This document shows, piece after piece, positions 1 to 9,827 of a stretch of 64,000 nucleotides of DNA (position 1 is the first letter of the stretch; every line of letters starts with the position of its first letter). The notes below the pieces were generated by a model. It saw only the letters and a program-made list of their open reading frames with translations, ran no database searches and was not told the DNA's origin. The stretch is taken from assembly GCA_018402305.1 (NCBI GenBank), contig JAGYJE010000011.1, positions 1-64,000 on the forward strand. The letters run 5' to 3'. The stretch comes from Puniceicoccaceae bacterium. GTDB taxonomy: Bacteria; Verrucomicrobiota; Verrucomicrobiia; Opitutales; Coraliomargaritaceae. A program made the position numbers and the translations under genes.

Positions 1-332
1 TTGTGGTTGTGGTGGTGGTTGTGGGAGTGCTGCCAGATGCAACTCGGCGTCATCGCAAAAATTCCCCAAAAGCGCATCAAATACTTGGCCGCTTTCGAGC
101 GCGGCAGGATGGCATGGTGCTGGTGGTCGTGGTAGATGACAAACATCCGCACCATAAGCAGACCAGCAAATACAGAGGCTCCCAGTTTAAGGAACCAAAA
201 TGGCAGTAACACCGTGGCAGTGGCAGCCAGAGAGAGAAGCCCCAGAGTGGAAAAGACCGCGAACCAACTCTTCGCCGTGTCGTCTTTGGCGAATTCGCGT
301 GTGGCGAGGATGAGTTCTTTTCCGCTTCGCAT
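1..332 (-). CDS. Fatty acid desaturase, N-terminal part (runs off the window)
   Basis: Reading the minus strand from an ATG at 332 gives 110 residues with no stop before the window edge. There are two hydrophobic stretches (about residues 24-47 and 52-67). They are followed by a histidine box HDHQH at 68-72 and a second one, HSHNHHH, at 102-108. Two such boxes around a membrane hairpin are the di-iron signature of membrane fatty-acid desaturases, which insert a double bond in acyl chains using O2. The start lies one base after the stop of the glyoxalase gene, so the two are probably co-transcribed. The C-terminal half with the third histidine box is outside the window. Substrate and position specificity cannot be told. 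Confidence 0.85.
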   Translation of the reverse strand, partial: MRSGKELILATREFAKDDTAKSWFAVFSTLGLLSLAATATVLLPFWFLKLGASVFAGLLMVRMFVIYHDHQHHAILPRSKAAKYLMRFWGIFAMTPSCIWQHSHNHHHNH

Positions 333-333
333 G

Positions 334-720
334 TTAATGTTCCAGGATCTCGACTTCGTAGCCGTCAGGGTCCGTGATGAAGGCCATCTTTTTGCCGTCC
401 TTGAACGTTTCACGCCAGTTTTCGGGCCAAAGGTCGATTTCCAGTCCCAGTCCCGCCAGCATTTCGCAGTAGGCGGCGATGTCGTCGACCCGAATGCAGG
501 TATGGGCGAGGTCCTCCGGGACCTTCACTTCGTAATCGTCGGAAAAGGTAAGCTCCAGCTTGTGCGCACTGCCCGGTATCTGAAGGTGGGCCAACTGATT
601 GCCGCTGGGGGACTTATCCGTGCGTTTGAGCACTTCAAAGCCGCAAGTGCGGCAATACCAGTCGATAGATTTCTCCAGATTGGAGACTCGGATGCGGGTG
701 TGGTCAAATGTGATAGGCAT
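334..720 (-). CDS. Glyoxalase I-like VOC metalloenzyme
   Basis: A 128-residue protein of the vicinal-oxygen-chelate fold, close to lactoylglutathione lyase (GloA), which isomerises the methylglyoxal-glutathione adduct. Candidate metal ligands sit in the usual places: His7 in the first strand, Glu56 in the KLELTF strand, His73 in LAHTCIRV and a Glu in the final GYEVEIL strand. The typical ending ITDPDGYEVE is present. Length matches the family (about 130). I start at the ATG at 720; a longer reading upstream would translate the heptamer repeat and the end of exbD, which is implausible. No Shine-Dalgarno is visible because the repeat touches the start codon. A related VOC enzyme with another thiol cofactor is possible. 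Confidence 0.8.
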   Translation of the reverse strand: MPITFDHTRIRVSNLEKSIDWYCRTCGFEVLKRTDKSPSGNQLAHLQIPGSAHKLELTFSDDYEVKVPEDLAHTCIRVDDIAAYCEMLAGLGLEIDLWPENWRETFKDGKKMAFITDPDGYEVEILEH

Positions 721-784
<64 letters not shown>

Positions 785-844
785 GCTGAATTTTTTAGAC
801 CGACTACCTGAAAACTGAAAAACTGGGAACTGGCGAAAAAGCGT

Positions 845-1243
<399 letters not shown>

Positions 1244-1330
1244 GGAGTTAGAAAATAGGAGTTAGAAGTTGGGAGTGTGGAGTGAGGCGGCTTTCAGGTC
1301 TCAAGTTTCAGGTTTCATCCCTCAAATAGT

Positions 1331-1915
1331 TTAATCCAACTGGAGTTTGGTCAGGCTGAGCGACTCGATCCGGGCGAGCGCGGCTTCGACGGCGTGCTTA
1401 CGGCGGCGGATAATCAAGACGAGAAAGATGCCCGGCAGGGCGACGAAAAGACCAGTCTGCGTGGTGATGAGGGCTTCGGAAATGCCCGCCGCGACCATCG
1501 CGGCGGTCTCCGCACCGCCACCACCGGCAATCGCCGCGAAAGTGCCAAGCATGCCGATGACAGTGCCGAGCAGACCCATAAGGGGAGCAGCGGCGACCAT
1601 CGTATTGAGAAAGTTAACACGGCGCTCGATATCGTGCAGCATGGTTTGGCGTACTTCTTCGAAGCGGCTGCGGACGTGTTTGGCAGCTGTAACATTCTCC
1701 TGAGTGTAGCGGATGATCTCTCCGGCACGCCCTGTGGCTTGTGCCGGGTTATAGATCCATTGCATCCATTCCATCTCGTGGCCGAGCTGAATATTCCCCT
1801 TACTCAGAAAGAGCAGGATCTGAATGCCCGTCGAGTAAATCAAGACGGCCAGAAGCGCGAGCGGGATCATGACCCACCCTCCGCTCAACCAGATGTCTAT
1901 AATTTTACCGAACAT
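1331..1915 (-). CDS. exbB: ExbB/TolQ/MotA proton channel protein
   Basis: A 194-residue protein with three hydrophobic segments: near the N-terminus, about 105-130 ([17 protein letters not shown]) and about 150-172. This is the layout of ExbB/TolQ. The conserved [10 protein letters not shown] motif of the second channel helix is intact. The last residues are polar and cytoplasmic. The stop of the upstream large ExbB gene lies 6 bases before this start, so the genes are in one operon. An 87-bp gap rich in GGAGTTAGAA-type repeats separates it from exbD. Confidence 0.9.
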   Translation of the reverse strand: MFGKIIDIWLSGGWVMIPLALLAVLIYSTGIQILLFLSKGNIQLGHEMEWMQWIYNPAQATGRAGEIIRYTQENVTAAKHVRSRFEEVRQTMLHDIERRVNFLNTMVAAAPLMGLLGTVIGMLGTFAAIAGGGGAETAAMVAAGISEALITTQTGLFVALPGIFLVLIIRRRKHAVEAALARIESLSLTKLQLD

Positions 1916-1921
1916 GGGGTG

Positions 1922-3343
1922 CTATTCGCTTTTGTCTTGGTTGCGGGCACCGATGACCCCGTTGATGAAGCCGACCGCGGTCTGCTCCATATCGCCGAGT
2001 TTTTGGCGGGCCATCCGGGCGAGCATCCCGTGAGCAATCAGGGCCGGGATGGCGATAATCAGACCCAGCGCGGTAGTGATGAGCGCTTCGGAAATACCGG
2101 AAGAGAGGCTCTTCGCGTCACCCGTTCCAAAAATGGTAATAAGGTTAAAGGTTTTGATCATACCGGTGACCGTGCCCAGCAGCCCGAGCAGCGGTGCGGC
2201 GGCAGCGGTGAGTGCAATAAAGGGCAAAAAGCGCTCCAGTTTTGGGCGGACGGAAAGGATCTTTTCGTAGAGGATCTCTTCCAGGGTGCCACGTTTTTCA
2301 TCGGCGTGTTCGACGCCGGCGACCATGAGTTCGCCACCCGCACCCGGCATAGCGGCTGCAATGCTGCGGGCCTTTGTCATATCGCCGCTTTGAATGTGTT
2401 CGAGGACGGTCTGAACCGCTTCCGGTTTGGGCGTCTTAAAGCTGAGGATTTCGGCGATTTTGATAACGCCGAAGACAAGACAGATCGCACCGAGGCCGAT
2501 GATGACATAGCCGACGCTGCCGCCCTTTTCAACTTTCTCGAGCAGAGTATCGCTCCCTTCCGCTATTTTGAGGGCTTTCCCGAGTGTGGCATCGGCCGGA
2601 ATGGTGCCGTCGCCCGTTTCGACAAAAGCCCGGATACCCGTGCTGTAGAGTTCGCCCGGCACGGCGATGGCCGCTTCGGCGGCATTGAGTTTGTTGAAGG
2701 TGATGCCCGCCAAGTCGGATTGGGCCGAAGCAAAGAAGACAGCGGGCCCGAAGGCGGCGAAGGTGCCGTTTTCGATTTCTCCACTGGGAGCGAGGGCCTT
2801 GCCCTCAAAGGTATAGCCCCCCGTCAACTGCTCCAGTCGGTCGAGCGCGACGCCAATGACATCTATTTGCTTGTTGAACCGCTCGGCTTGCGACATATCG
2901 GGATCGTCGAGAGCGAGCCGGGCCTCTTCGGCCGCAGCGGAGTAGAGCTGCACCTCACTGTAATCGATGCGGGTCTCAAAAGAGCGGACAAATTCGTCGA
3001 GCAGGCCAGCCGCGTATTCATTTTGGGCCTTCATGGCTTCAACCTGCTCGCGAAGGCGGTTGAGGCCGAGGTCGCTGTTGTCGCGCAGACGGCGAAGTTG
3101 ATTCAGCTCCTCGGATTTTTGACGGACCTGATCCTCAAGCGAAGAAACCTCGCGGATGAGCGGGATTTTTTCCGTCGCGATATCGGCCCGCACTGTGGAA
3201 AGCTCGGACAGAGCGGCCTGCAAGTCAGCACTTGCCTGTCCGCTGGCGGATGAAAATGTCTGAGCCTGAGTCGTCTGCACGAGGCCAAAGGGCAGTGCAA
3301 AGAGCGAGAGCGCAGCGAGGAGTGATTTAGCAGAGGTTTGCAT
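1922..3343 (-). CDS. Large ExbB/TolQ/MotA-family protein with N-terminal coiled coil
   Basis: 473 residues, more than twice the size of an ordinary ExbB. A signal peptide (cleavage after about residue 27, VQTTQAQ) leads into a long predicted coiled coil (about 45-115, rich in Leu/Glu/Arg) and a periplasmic domain. The C-terminal third is a three-helix ExbB unit with [17 protein letters not shown] near residue 385. This family is known from marine bacteria next to DUF3450 proteins and a second ExbB/ExbD pair, where it is thought to energise outer-membrane transport. The exact partner and cargo are unknown. Start: the ATG giving a clean signal peptide. Confidence 0.85.
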   Translation of the reverse strand: MQTSAKSLLAALSLFALPFGLVQTTQAQTFSSASGQASADLQAALSELSTVRADIATEKIPLIREVSSLEDQVRQKSEELNQLRRLRDNSDLGLNRLREQVEAMKAQNEYAAGLLDEFVRSFETRIDYSEVQLYSAAAEEARLALDDPDMSQAERFNKQIDVIGVALDRLEQLTGGYTFEGKALAPSGEIENGTFAAFGPAVFFASAQSDLAGITFNKLNAAEAAIAVPGELYSTGIRAFVETGDGTIPADATLGKALKIAEGSDTLLEKVEKGGSVGYVIIGLGAICLVFGVIKIAEILSFKTPKPEAVQTVLEHIQSGDMTKARSIAAAMPGAGGELMVAGVEHADEKRGTLEEILYEKILSVRPKLERFLPFIALTAAAAPLLGLLGTVTGMIKTFNLITIFGTGDAKSLSSGISEALITTALGLIIAIPALIAHGMLARMARQKLGDMEQTAVGFINGVIGARNQDKSE

Positions 3344-3362
3344 AATAGGGCAAAATTAGGCG

Positions 3363-4124
3363 TTAATTGATGCGGGCAGGGACTTCAACAAATTGAATTT
3401 CCCCGGTACCCTCATAAACATCGAGAAGCTGATTAATTTGGGCACCCTTGCCCTCGATTTGGGGCCACTCCCAACCACCTGGACCGGGGTAGCCGATCCC
3501 CGCGTATTGGCCGGATGCATCGACGTAGTAGGCCATCGCGAGCCCCCAGTAGAGGGTGCGGACCTCGACCACCTTGCCGCTTTCGAGCTCCCGTGACTCG
3601 CTGGTCGCGGTGAGCGTGGTGTTAAACTTATCGGCTTGGCTCAGAATACCGACAATGTTTTGCACCCGCTCGCCGAGAGAAAGGTTGGTGTCATTGGAAT
3701 CCTCGGGTAGGCGGCGGATGAGTGGCTTGATCTTATCGACCAGTGGTGCTGGCAGAGCGGGGAGGATGCGCTTAATTTGGGATTCCAGCCGGGCGATATT
3801 GCCTTCAACAACAGCGGCGGCCTCGCTGAGCTGTTCTTTTTCAGCAGTCAATTGACCACGGTCTTCGTCCGCAGCGGTTGCCGAGGCTTCCAGATCTTCC
3901 AGAGCCTTATCGAGGCGGGTAATTTCCTTACTCAGCAAGCTGACGGTATCACTGAGAATGGATTGCTCCATCCTCCAGTCTGCTCGTTCCTCGGAGATGA
4001 TCTGTCGGGTTTCGACCCATTTATCCAAAACATCCCGCGTTTCCGAGATAGTGTTTTGTGCCATAAGGCTGCCGGGGATGAGCGCGCAGCCCAGGGCCAG
4101 AAGTTTTGCATGTGCAGTTTTCAT
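3363..4124 (-). CDS. DUF3450 family periplasmic coiled-coil protein
   Basis: A 253-residue protein with a signal peptide (MKTAHAKLLALGCALIPGS, cleavage after about 22). A coiled-coil region (about 50-130) and a globular C-terminal part follow. The arrangement and its place upstream of a large ExbB, ExbB and ExbD match the DUF3450 family. I use the ATG at 4124 because it begins the signal peptide; an in-frame ATG at 4202 would add 26 non-signal residues. It is the first gene of the minus-strand energiser operon and shares the 4203-4289 gap with a divergent membrane-protein gene, so promoters probably lie there. Confidence 0.8.
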   Translation of the reverse strand: MKTAHAKLLALGCALIPGSLMAQNTISETRDVLDKWVETRQIISEERADWRMEQSILSDTVSLLSKEITRLDKALEDLEASATAADEDRGQLTAEKEQLSEAAAVVEGNIARLESQIKRILPALPAPLVDKIKPLIRRLPEDSNDTNLSLGERVQNIVGILSQADKFNTTLTATSESRELESGKVVEVRTLYWGLAMAYYVDASGQYAGIGYPGPGGWEWPQIEGKGAQINQLLDVYEGTGEIQFVEVPARIN

Positions 4125-4289
4125 AAATGGAAGTGTGGTAACAGAAAGCATTTGAAAATGAAAGTGTTGATTAGTTAATCTTTTGCTACGGAAAAATGAC
4201 AATCGTGTTACGAAGCGACTCTAAAGGCAATTTTCGCTGAGCGACCCGGTGGTGTCACGGAATTGTAACCTATTCGGGTTATATTTGAG

Positions 4290-5471
4290 ATGACTTGGGC
4301 GGAGAATTGGCTAACTCAAATGCCCATGTCGGAACTTTTCATGATTTTAGGGTTTGCTTTAGCCGCGTATGCGATTGTGGCGAACGATTCGATTCAAACT
4401 CTGGGGACCTTTCTTGCTTCCAACGCGAAGCGGCCCTGGTGGATCCTCTGGGTTTGGATCTCCGGGATCATGGTCATCACGGTGAGCCTCGGCTGGGTAT
4501 TGAACGGGGGAGACCCGGCCTTTGGTCGTCTCACCGCCGATGGCAAGACGATCCCGCACCCAACTAGCTATGGAGGTGTGTTTACCTGGCTCTTCGCCAT
4601 CCCGCCGCTATGTTTGGTTATTTTGACGCGGTTTGGGATTCCGGTGAGCACGTCGCTTCTCGTTTTGACTGGTTTCAAGGGCTTGATCGCGGCACAGCAG
4701 GGGCAAACCGCCGGCGGAGCAGTGGATCTGTTTAATTCGATGATGCAAAAGTCGCTGGTCGGCTACGCAATCGCATTTGTCGTCGGGCTGGCACTGTATG
4801 CCTTGGTTGTTTATCTGGTGGAGCGGAAAGTAGCGGCGGAAAACGACTCGCAGCCGCACAATGAACTGCACCCGCTTTGGTCAGTTTTTCAATGGCTGTC
4901 CACCGGGTTTCTTTGGTCGATGTGGCTGGTTCAGGATTTGGCGAATATCTTCGTTTATCTGCCGCGCGAGCTGTCGCTTTTCGGATTGATTGCCTCGCTT
5001 GGTGGAATGGTGCTGCTGCAAGGCTACTTGTTCCGGGAAAAAGGCGGTAAGATCCAGCGGGTGGTGACGAGCAAGACGAATACAATCGACGTGCGCTCGG
5101 CGACGTTCATTGATTTGCTCTACGGCTTGATTCTGCTCTTCTTCAAAGTGGACTACATCCCGAAACTTTTCGTTTCACTAGGCCTCGACGTGCCGTGGCC
5201 GGAAAAGATGCCGATGAGCACGACCTGGGTTTTTCTGGGCCTTCTGGCGGGCCGTGAACTCGGTATCGCGCTGCGACTCGGGTTGCGCAAGGATAAGAAA
5301 GTCTTTAACATGATTTTCAAGGACGCAGGCAAAGCGTTCTTCGGCTCGGTCATCGCCGTGGTGCTGGCGCTCTTTCTCCCCTATCTCATTGAACCAGTGG
5401 CGGAGGCGCGGATTGAGGCAGAAGCAGCCGCAGAGGTGCAGGCGTTGGAGGCTAGTGGAGGCGCCGACTAG
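4290..5471 (+). CDS. Polytopic membrane protein with PiT-like motif
   Basis: 393 residues with roughly nine to ten hydrophobic helices and no signal peptide. The first helix ends in VANDSIQTLGTFLASN, which resembles the GANDVANA signature of inorganic phosphate (PiT) transporters. A second polar motif, KTNTIDVRSATFIDLLYG, lies in the C-terminal half (about 268-285). That hints at an internally duplicated transporter. The tail is Glu/Ala-rich. I do not recognise a firm family; a transporter is likely, and phosphate as substrate is only a guess. It is transcribed divergently from the DUF3450 operon and stands alone, followed by a REP array. Confidence 0.55.
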   Translation: MTWAENWLTQMPMSELFMILGFALAAYAIVANDSIQTLGTFLASNAKRPWWILWVWISGIMVITVSLGWVLNGGDPAFGRLTADGKTIPHPTSYGGVFTWLFAIPPLCLVILTRFGIPVSTSLLVLTGFKGLIAAQQGQTAGGAVDLFNSMMQKSLVGYAIAFVVGLALYALVVYLVERKVAAENDSQPHNELHPLWSVFQWLSTGFLWSMWLVQDLANIFVYLPRELSLFGLIASLGGMVLLQGYLFREKGGKIQRVVTSKTNTIDVRSATFIDLLYGLILLFFKVDYIPKLFVSLGLDVPWPEKMPMSTTWVFLGLLAGRELGIALRLGLRKDKKVFNMIFKDAGKAFFGSVIAVVLALFLPYLIEPVAEARIEAEAAAEVQALEASGGAD

Positions 5472-5477
5472 ATTACC

Positions 5478-5840
5478 TACGTCGACCCGGCTAGCGCCGC
5501 GTCGCTACGTGGCTTGTCGGAAATCGATCGGGGTAGCGAACCCGCGCGAGCGGGGTCGACTGCCTGGGGCGCCGGTAGAGATCTGAGCGGTCGTTACGTC
5601 GACACGGCTGGCGCCGCGTCGCTATGTGGGTGCGGTAGCCGAAAATCGATCGGGGTAGCGATCCCGCGCGAGCGGGGTCGACTGCCTGAGGAGCCGGTAG
5701 AGATCTGAACGGTCGTTACGTCGACACGGCTAGCGCCGCATCGCTACCTAGGGATGGATTTATCCGGGGTCGACTGTCTGGGGGTGTGGTAGAGATCTGA
5801 GCGGTCCCCTACGTCGACCCGGCTAGCGCCGCGTCGCTAC
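5478..5840. repeat. Array of GTAG-type REP palindromes (BIME-like)
   Basis: The 379-base gap 5472-5850 holds no gene. Four copies of TACGTCGACMCGGCTAGCGCC begin at 5478, 5595, 5717 and 5810 (spacing 117, 122, 93). Between them, two copies in the opposite sense (GTAG at 5533 and 5655) read GTAG, then CCCGC-GCGA-GCGGG, then GTCGAC by 5560 and 5682. Read on the minus strand, the first set is GTAGCGACG, CGGC-GCTA-GCCG, GTCGAC. Each unit is thus a GTAG tetranucleotide followed by a hairpin, alternating in orientation, as in bacterial REP/BIME elements. A third forward copy near 5755 is degenerate. Confidence 0.8.
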
Positions 5841-5850
5841 GGGGGTGCGG

Positions 5851-7770
5851 TTACCGGGATTGCGCAGTGCTTTCCACCGGCTCCGACGCGATGAGGATAC
5901 GTTTGCGCTCTTTGCGGTCGTTGGCTTGCCCGAACTCACTGCGCCAGTAGCGCCAAGGCAGTAGGCCGGTGGCGATGAAGACACTTTGGCTGAGCCAGAA
6001 TGCTACCAGCCAGTAAAATCCGCTGTCCGTAAAGCCGTAGGAGTGCAGGCCAACGCCGAGCAGATTTGTACCAAACCAGGACCAGGCGGTCACGATGTTT
6101 CCGCAGATGGCCAGTGCCATAAGGCCCCGCTCCCTAAAGAGGCCTCCCCAACGGGCGTGCAAGTAAATCGCACCCATGACCACGATCATCAGTGCGCCGT
6201 TTTCTTTAGGGTCCCAGCCCCAGAAGCGGCCCCAGCTCTGGTCCGCCCAGATGCCCCCGAGGATGGTGCCAACGAGACTGAAGAGGACACCGAAAGCAGT
6301 GATCCCATAAACCATCCCGCTGAGGGATCGGGCGGTCTCTTTGTGGAAGCTTCTTGTGAAGACACCAAGCATGATAAAGACAATGGCCAGAGCGCCCGCC
6401 AGAAACATGGCCGAGTAGCCGAAAGTGATAATGATCACATGAGTGGCGAGCCAGAAGTTGGAGTCCAGCACAGCACGCATCATTTCGAGGGTGTCGCCAC
6501 TCATGGCAAGGTGATGCGCCACGATGAGTGTGCTGAAGCCGACCAGCGAGGCCATGGCGGCACCGATACCGTTTTTGTAGAACTTCTCAATAAACACACC
6601 CAATAATACAGCTCCCCAGCCGACGAAGACTGCGGATGAATACAAGTTGGTGATGGGCGGGCGTCCCTGAATATACATCCGGGCGAGTAAGCCGAAGGTA
6701 TGTACGGCGAAGGCCAGCATAAGCAGCCAAAACGCGGCACGCCCAAGCTCCTTGGGCCAGCGTAGCCAAGAGAGGCAGGCGATGAGAAAGATCAGCACAT
6801 ACAGCTGCATCGACATGTAGAAGGGTTGCAGGCTGTTGAAGACATACTCAAAATGGACGCGGTCGATTTCGCTTGGGAAGTCGCCGATAAAGCGTTGGCG
6901 AAGTGTTGAGACCTCATTGTTGAACGTTTCCATGTCGCCGGAGCGGTAGGCCATGGTCAGCGCGGCGTAGCTGGTCACGTAGGGGCTGAGCGGATCACCC
7001 TTCATTACATCGAGCAGTTCCAGCCCGATGTTTTTCCAGTCTTCCATCGGATCGACGGGGGGCGGTGGCGGCACAACCCGCAACATGGCTATCTGCGAGA
7101 GCTTGAGGTAGTCGTCGCCAAAGGCGATAAAGCGATTGAGCAGAGCGGCGTCGTAATCCTCACCCGCCTGCTGTTTGCGAAGCTCAACCAAGCCAGGACC
7201 GATCGTCGCGGTGTAGCTTTGGTATTCATCGACGAGCCGGTCCAGCCGGTCGGGTCCGCCGACGGGGTGCAGCGAGTGCATGATCCGGTGGTAGCGCATG
7301 AGCCCGTCGTTTATGTCTGCAATTTGCTTGTCATAGGCGCTGCGTTTTTGCGGTTCCGGATCGATCTGGCTGTAGAGCTGCCGGAGCTCCTCAAAGTGCG
7401 GCTGCAGATCGTTGTAGGAGTAGTAACGCTGCCCCTTTTCCGCAAGCCCGGCCAGTCCAAGATCGTCTGGAAACTCGATCTTAAAGACACGGTAGGTATC
7501 CGCTACTTCCGGGCGCATGGTCAGATCCATAAACCATTCAATCGGGCTGAGTGTCGCCCCCTCGGGCGTGATGACTTTCTGCCGGGCGGAGAGAATGAGC
7601 AGGGTGTTGCGAGCGACAGAATCGAGCGGCTTGATCCGCCCGCCCACCTGCACCGGCAACTCAGCAAAGCTGGCCACATCGAAGCCGGAGTCGATCTTTG
7701 CCGAGCGCAGCCCTCCCCAGAGGATGTAGGCGACGAGCAAAAGAATGAGACTGTAGATGAGTTTTTTCAC
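5851..7770 (-). CDS. ccsA: Cytochrome c biogenesis protein CcsA/ResC
   Basis: A 639-residue membrane protein of System II cytochrome c maturation. It exports haem and, with ResB/Ccs1, attaches it to apocytochromes in the periplasm. The N-terminal half (about 25-325) is a long soluble extension after one helix; the C-terminal half has about eight helices. The haem-handling WWD motif is at about 507-525 (WADQSWGRFWGWDPKENGA). Candidate haem-ligand histidines flank it (AHHLAMSGD, ATHVI, GLHSYGF). It sits 40 bases downstream of resB. The likely clients in this window are CcoNO and CcoP. Confidence 0.9.
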   Translation of the reverse strand: MKKLIYSLILLLVAYILWGGLRSAKIDSGFDVASFAELPVQVGGRIKPLDSVARNTLLILSARQKVITPEGATLSPIEWFMDLTMRPEVADTYRVFKIEFPDDLGLAGLAEKGQRYYSYNDLQPHFEELRQLYSQIDPEPQKRSAYDKQIADINDGLMRYHRIMHSLHPVGGPDRLDRLVDEYQSYTATIGPGLVELRKQQAGEDYDAALLNRFIAFGDDYLKLSQIAMLRVVPPPPPVDPMEDWKNIGLELLDVMKGDPLSPYVTSYAALTMAYRSGDMETFNNEVSTLRQRFIGDFPSEIDRVHFEYVFNSLQPFYMSMQLYVLIFLIACLSWLRWPKELGRAAFWLLMLAFAVHTFGLLARMYIQGRPPITNLYSSAVFVGWGAVLLGVFIEKFYKNGIGAAMASLVGFSTLIVAHHLAMSGDTLEMMRAVLDSNFWLATHVIIITFGYSAMFLAGALAIVFIMLGVFTRSFHKETARSLSGMVYGITAFGVLFSLVGTILGGIWADQSWGRFWGWDPKENGALMIVVMGAIYLHARWGGLFRERGLMALAICGNIVTAWSWFGTNLLGVGLHSYGFTDSGFYWLVAFWLSQSVFIATGLLPWRYWRSEFGQANDRKERKRILIASEPVESTAQSR

Positions 7771-7810
7771 GAAGGTGGTTGGCCGACCAATACGCCATTG
7801 GCGATTTCGA

Positions 7811-8986
7811 TCAGGTGCGGCGTTTGTTGAGAAATTTGAAAAAGTGCATGCCGAACTGGACGGACATCCCGAGCCCCATGAGCAGGACGCTCACGTAGGG
7901 AAGGAGCCAACCGGGATTACGAACGACCTGGAAAATAGAGGTGGTATCCTGGTTGGCAAAGGATGCCTGGTAGAAGGTCAAGCCCTCGTAGCGCAGCGGG
8001 TGGTTCATGTAGATGAGTGCTTTTTGGTTCTTCGTGCTATCCTGATGCCGCACCATGACCTCGCTGGAGAAGTTGTGCGGAATCTCGGTGCCTGGGTATT
8101 TGTCGTGCGAAAAATCGATCAGCTCGATCTCAAAGGGGTAGTAGTTCCGTGTGAAGCGCAGTGCCATTTCCCAATCCTGGTTGCCATACTGCACTATTTG
8201 CGGTGGGAAGCGCTCATCGATCACGTTGGAGACCAGCCATACCCCGAGCGACCCCTCGCTCCCGAGCACTTCGACGTAGGCCGTGGCGGTGTTAATATCC
8301 TCATCTGCAAACGATTCGGCTTTCGGGCTGATAACGATACCCATGCGGGGCGCGATGCCTTGCGTGGCCGGCGTCTCTACATTTGTGCCAGCTGTGGAGC
8401 GGCCAACTTCTGCATTCGCATAATAACTGAGGGTGCGGATCTGGAGGGGTGTGTCGGGCACGTCAATGGTTTTTCCCGGCTTGAGCAGGGACGCGGGTAT
8501 GGCATGCACCTGGTCATGATCCGGGTGGCTGCGATCAATGAAAACCAACTCGTTATCACGAAACGCGGTCGAGTAGTTACTCGTACCACCCTCATCAACG
8601 GGCATTTGACTCTCAACGGAAACCAGGTCCGTCAGCAATTCGCTCACGAGCAGAAGAATCAGGCCGAAGTGAACCAGAAAAATGCCGCTCTTTTTCCAGC
8701 TCAGCTTAAAGCGCGTGATGTGCGCCGTCACCAGATTAACAAAAAGCAAACCACCGAGCAGATAGCCTCCCGGCATCGGGAGGTGCAGCCAGAACAGAAA
8801 GTCGTAGCCCACCCACTGCTCCGGGTAGGCCCAGACTACCAGAAAACTCTCGAAGTAACGTTTTTGCGTTTCCCAGATCCCATAGTGCACTTGGTCGAGC
8901 GTGCCGAAGAAAATCAGCGCCATGGAAAAGGCGAGCAAGACCACGGTCAGCTTGAGCGAGCTGAAAAACTGAAAAAGCGGCCGCAT
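7811..8986 (-). CDS. resB: Cytochrome c biogenesis protein ResB/Ccs1
   Basis: 391 residues with three N-terminal transmembrane helices (about 10-30, 58-80, 95-118), a large periplasmic domain and a final helix near 360-380. This is the ResB/Ccs1 layout. The N-terminus FFSSLKLTVVLLAFSMALI matches the family start, and YEGLTFYQASF near residue 340 is the conserved C-terminal motif. ResB partners CcsA, whose gene follows directly, in haem ligation. The lipoprotein gene ends 3 bases upstream of this start, so three genes form one operon. Confidence 0.9.
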   Translation of the reverse strand: MRPLFQFFSSLKLTVVLLAFSMALIFFGTLDQVHYGIWETQKRYFESFLVVWAYPEQWVGYDFLFWLHLPMPGGYLLGGLLFVNLVTAHITRFKLSWKKSGIFLVHFGLILLLVSELLTDLVSVESQMPVDEGGTSNYSTAFRDNELVFIDRSHPDHDQVHAIPASLLKPGKTIDVPDTPLQIRTLSYYANAEVGRSTAGTNVETPATQGIAPRMGIVISPKAESFADEDINTATAYVEVLGSEGSLGVWLVSNVIDERFPPQIVQYGNQDWEMALRFTRNYYPFEIELIDFSHDKYPGTEIPHNFSSEVMVRHQDSTKNQKALIYMNHPLRYEGLTFYQASFANQDTTSIFQVVRNPGWLLPYVSVLLMGLGMSVQFGMHFFKFLNKRRT

Positions 8987-8989
8987 CCT

Positions 8990-9748
8990 TTAGTGGTGGT
9001 TGTCCTGTAACCGCACTGAGTCGAGGAAGGATTGCATTGCGGCTTCATTATCCATGACCGTTTGGCTGTTCCCCTGTAGCTTGAAAAACCATGTGCTGCC
9101 ATGGAAGGGAAGGAGGCCACCTAAAATGCTCTGCATACCGCCCTGCAAACGGACATACAGACCGCGATGCCGGGAGATGGTGTAGGCTTCTGTGAAGGCC
9201 GGTAAATCCTCGGGCCCTGCGGCCTCTAGGCCGATTTGTTCGCGCCAGCGGTTGATATTGGCTAACTGCCCGCCAACATCGCCGGGAAAAACGAGCACAG
9301 TCAGCTCGGCAGAACCAAATTCGTCGCTCACCCGAAGATTCGCTTTGCGGATACCGCTTGGGGTCAGCTCTTCCCAACCCGGAGGGACCGCATAGGTGAC
9401 CTCGCCGGCCTTCTCGGCAGCTTCCGCCATGCCTGGGAGCACCTGCAACTGCATGCTAGCTGAACCGGACGAAGCCGACGAAGCGGACGGGGCGGACGGA
9501 GCCGACAAACCGGGCGAAGCGGACGAAGCGGGCGAAGCGACTGGGGCATCGGAGATCCCCCGCTCGGTGACAAAGGGCGAAGGGTCTTGTTTGCTTGGAT
9601 CGGCAGGCGCACCGGGCACCGCAACCTCCCGGGATTCTTTTGGAATCAGATAGCTGGTCGGCGCGGCCTTCTCGCAGCCTGCCAGGAGGGCCGCGAGTGA
9701 GAGGACCAAAAACGGACTGCGCCGTGTGCTTTCAGTGGAAAAATTCAT
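8990..9748 (-). CDS. Lipoprotein with Ser/Ala/Pro-rich linker
   Basis: 252 residues. A hydrophobic leader ends in a lipobox, LAALLAGC (Cys25). A low-complexity Ser/Ala/Pro segment (about 68-100) follows, encoded by a 9-bp DNA repeat, and then a compact domain (about 110-250). The domain includes VPPGWEELTPSGIRKANLRV and GLYVRLQGGMQSI, seen in verrucomicrobial proteins of unknown role. Its place directly upstream of resB suggests an envelope protein linked to cytochrome c maturation, but this is inference from position only. Confidence 0.7.
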   Translation of the reverse strand: MNFSTESTRRSPFLVLSLAALLAGCEKAAPTSYLIPKESREVAVPGAPADPSKQDPSPFVTERGISDAPVASPASSASPGLSAPSAPSASSASSGSASMQLQVLPGMAEAAEKAGEVTYAVPPGWEELTPSGIRKANLRVSDEFGSAELTVLVFPGDVGGQLANINRWREQIGLEAAGPEDLPAFTEAYTISRHRGLYVRLQGGMQSILGGLLPFHGSTWFFKLQGNSQTVMDNEAAMQSFLDSVRLQDNHH

Positions 9749-9827
9749 CGGAGCCGGGGAGTTAGGCCTTGCTCTTTGAAAAGGTCAACAGAAGGCGGTT
9801 CCATATTCCCGTAACTTATAGAAAGAA

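Noticed and set aside
1394-3253. Long plus-strand open frame (619 codons) across the ExbB genes
   Set aside because: It is antisense to two clear ExbB-family genes, shows no family motif, and arises from their GC-biased codon use.
5478-5840. CRISPR-like array
   Set aside because: Repeats are imperfect, unevenly spaced (117, 122, 93) and alternate in orientation; the intervening sequence is also repeated. No cas genes are nearby. REP elements explain it better.
7757-9010. Long plus-strand open frame over resB
   Set aside because: Antisense to a convincing ResB gene; the translated sequence lacks any recognisable domain or membrane pattern.
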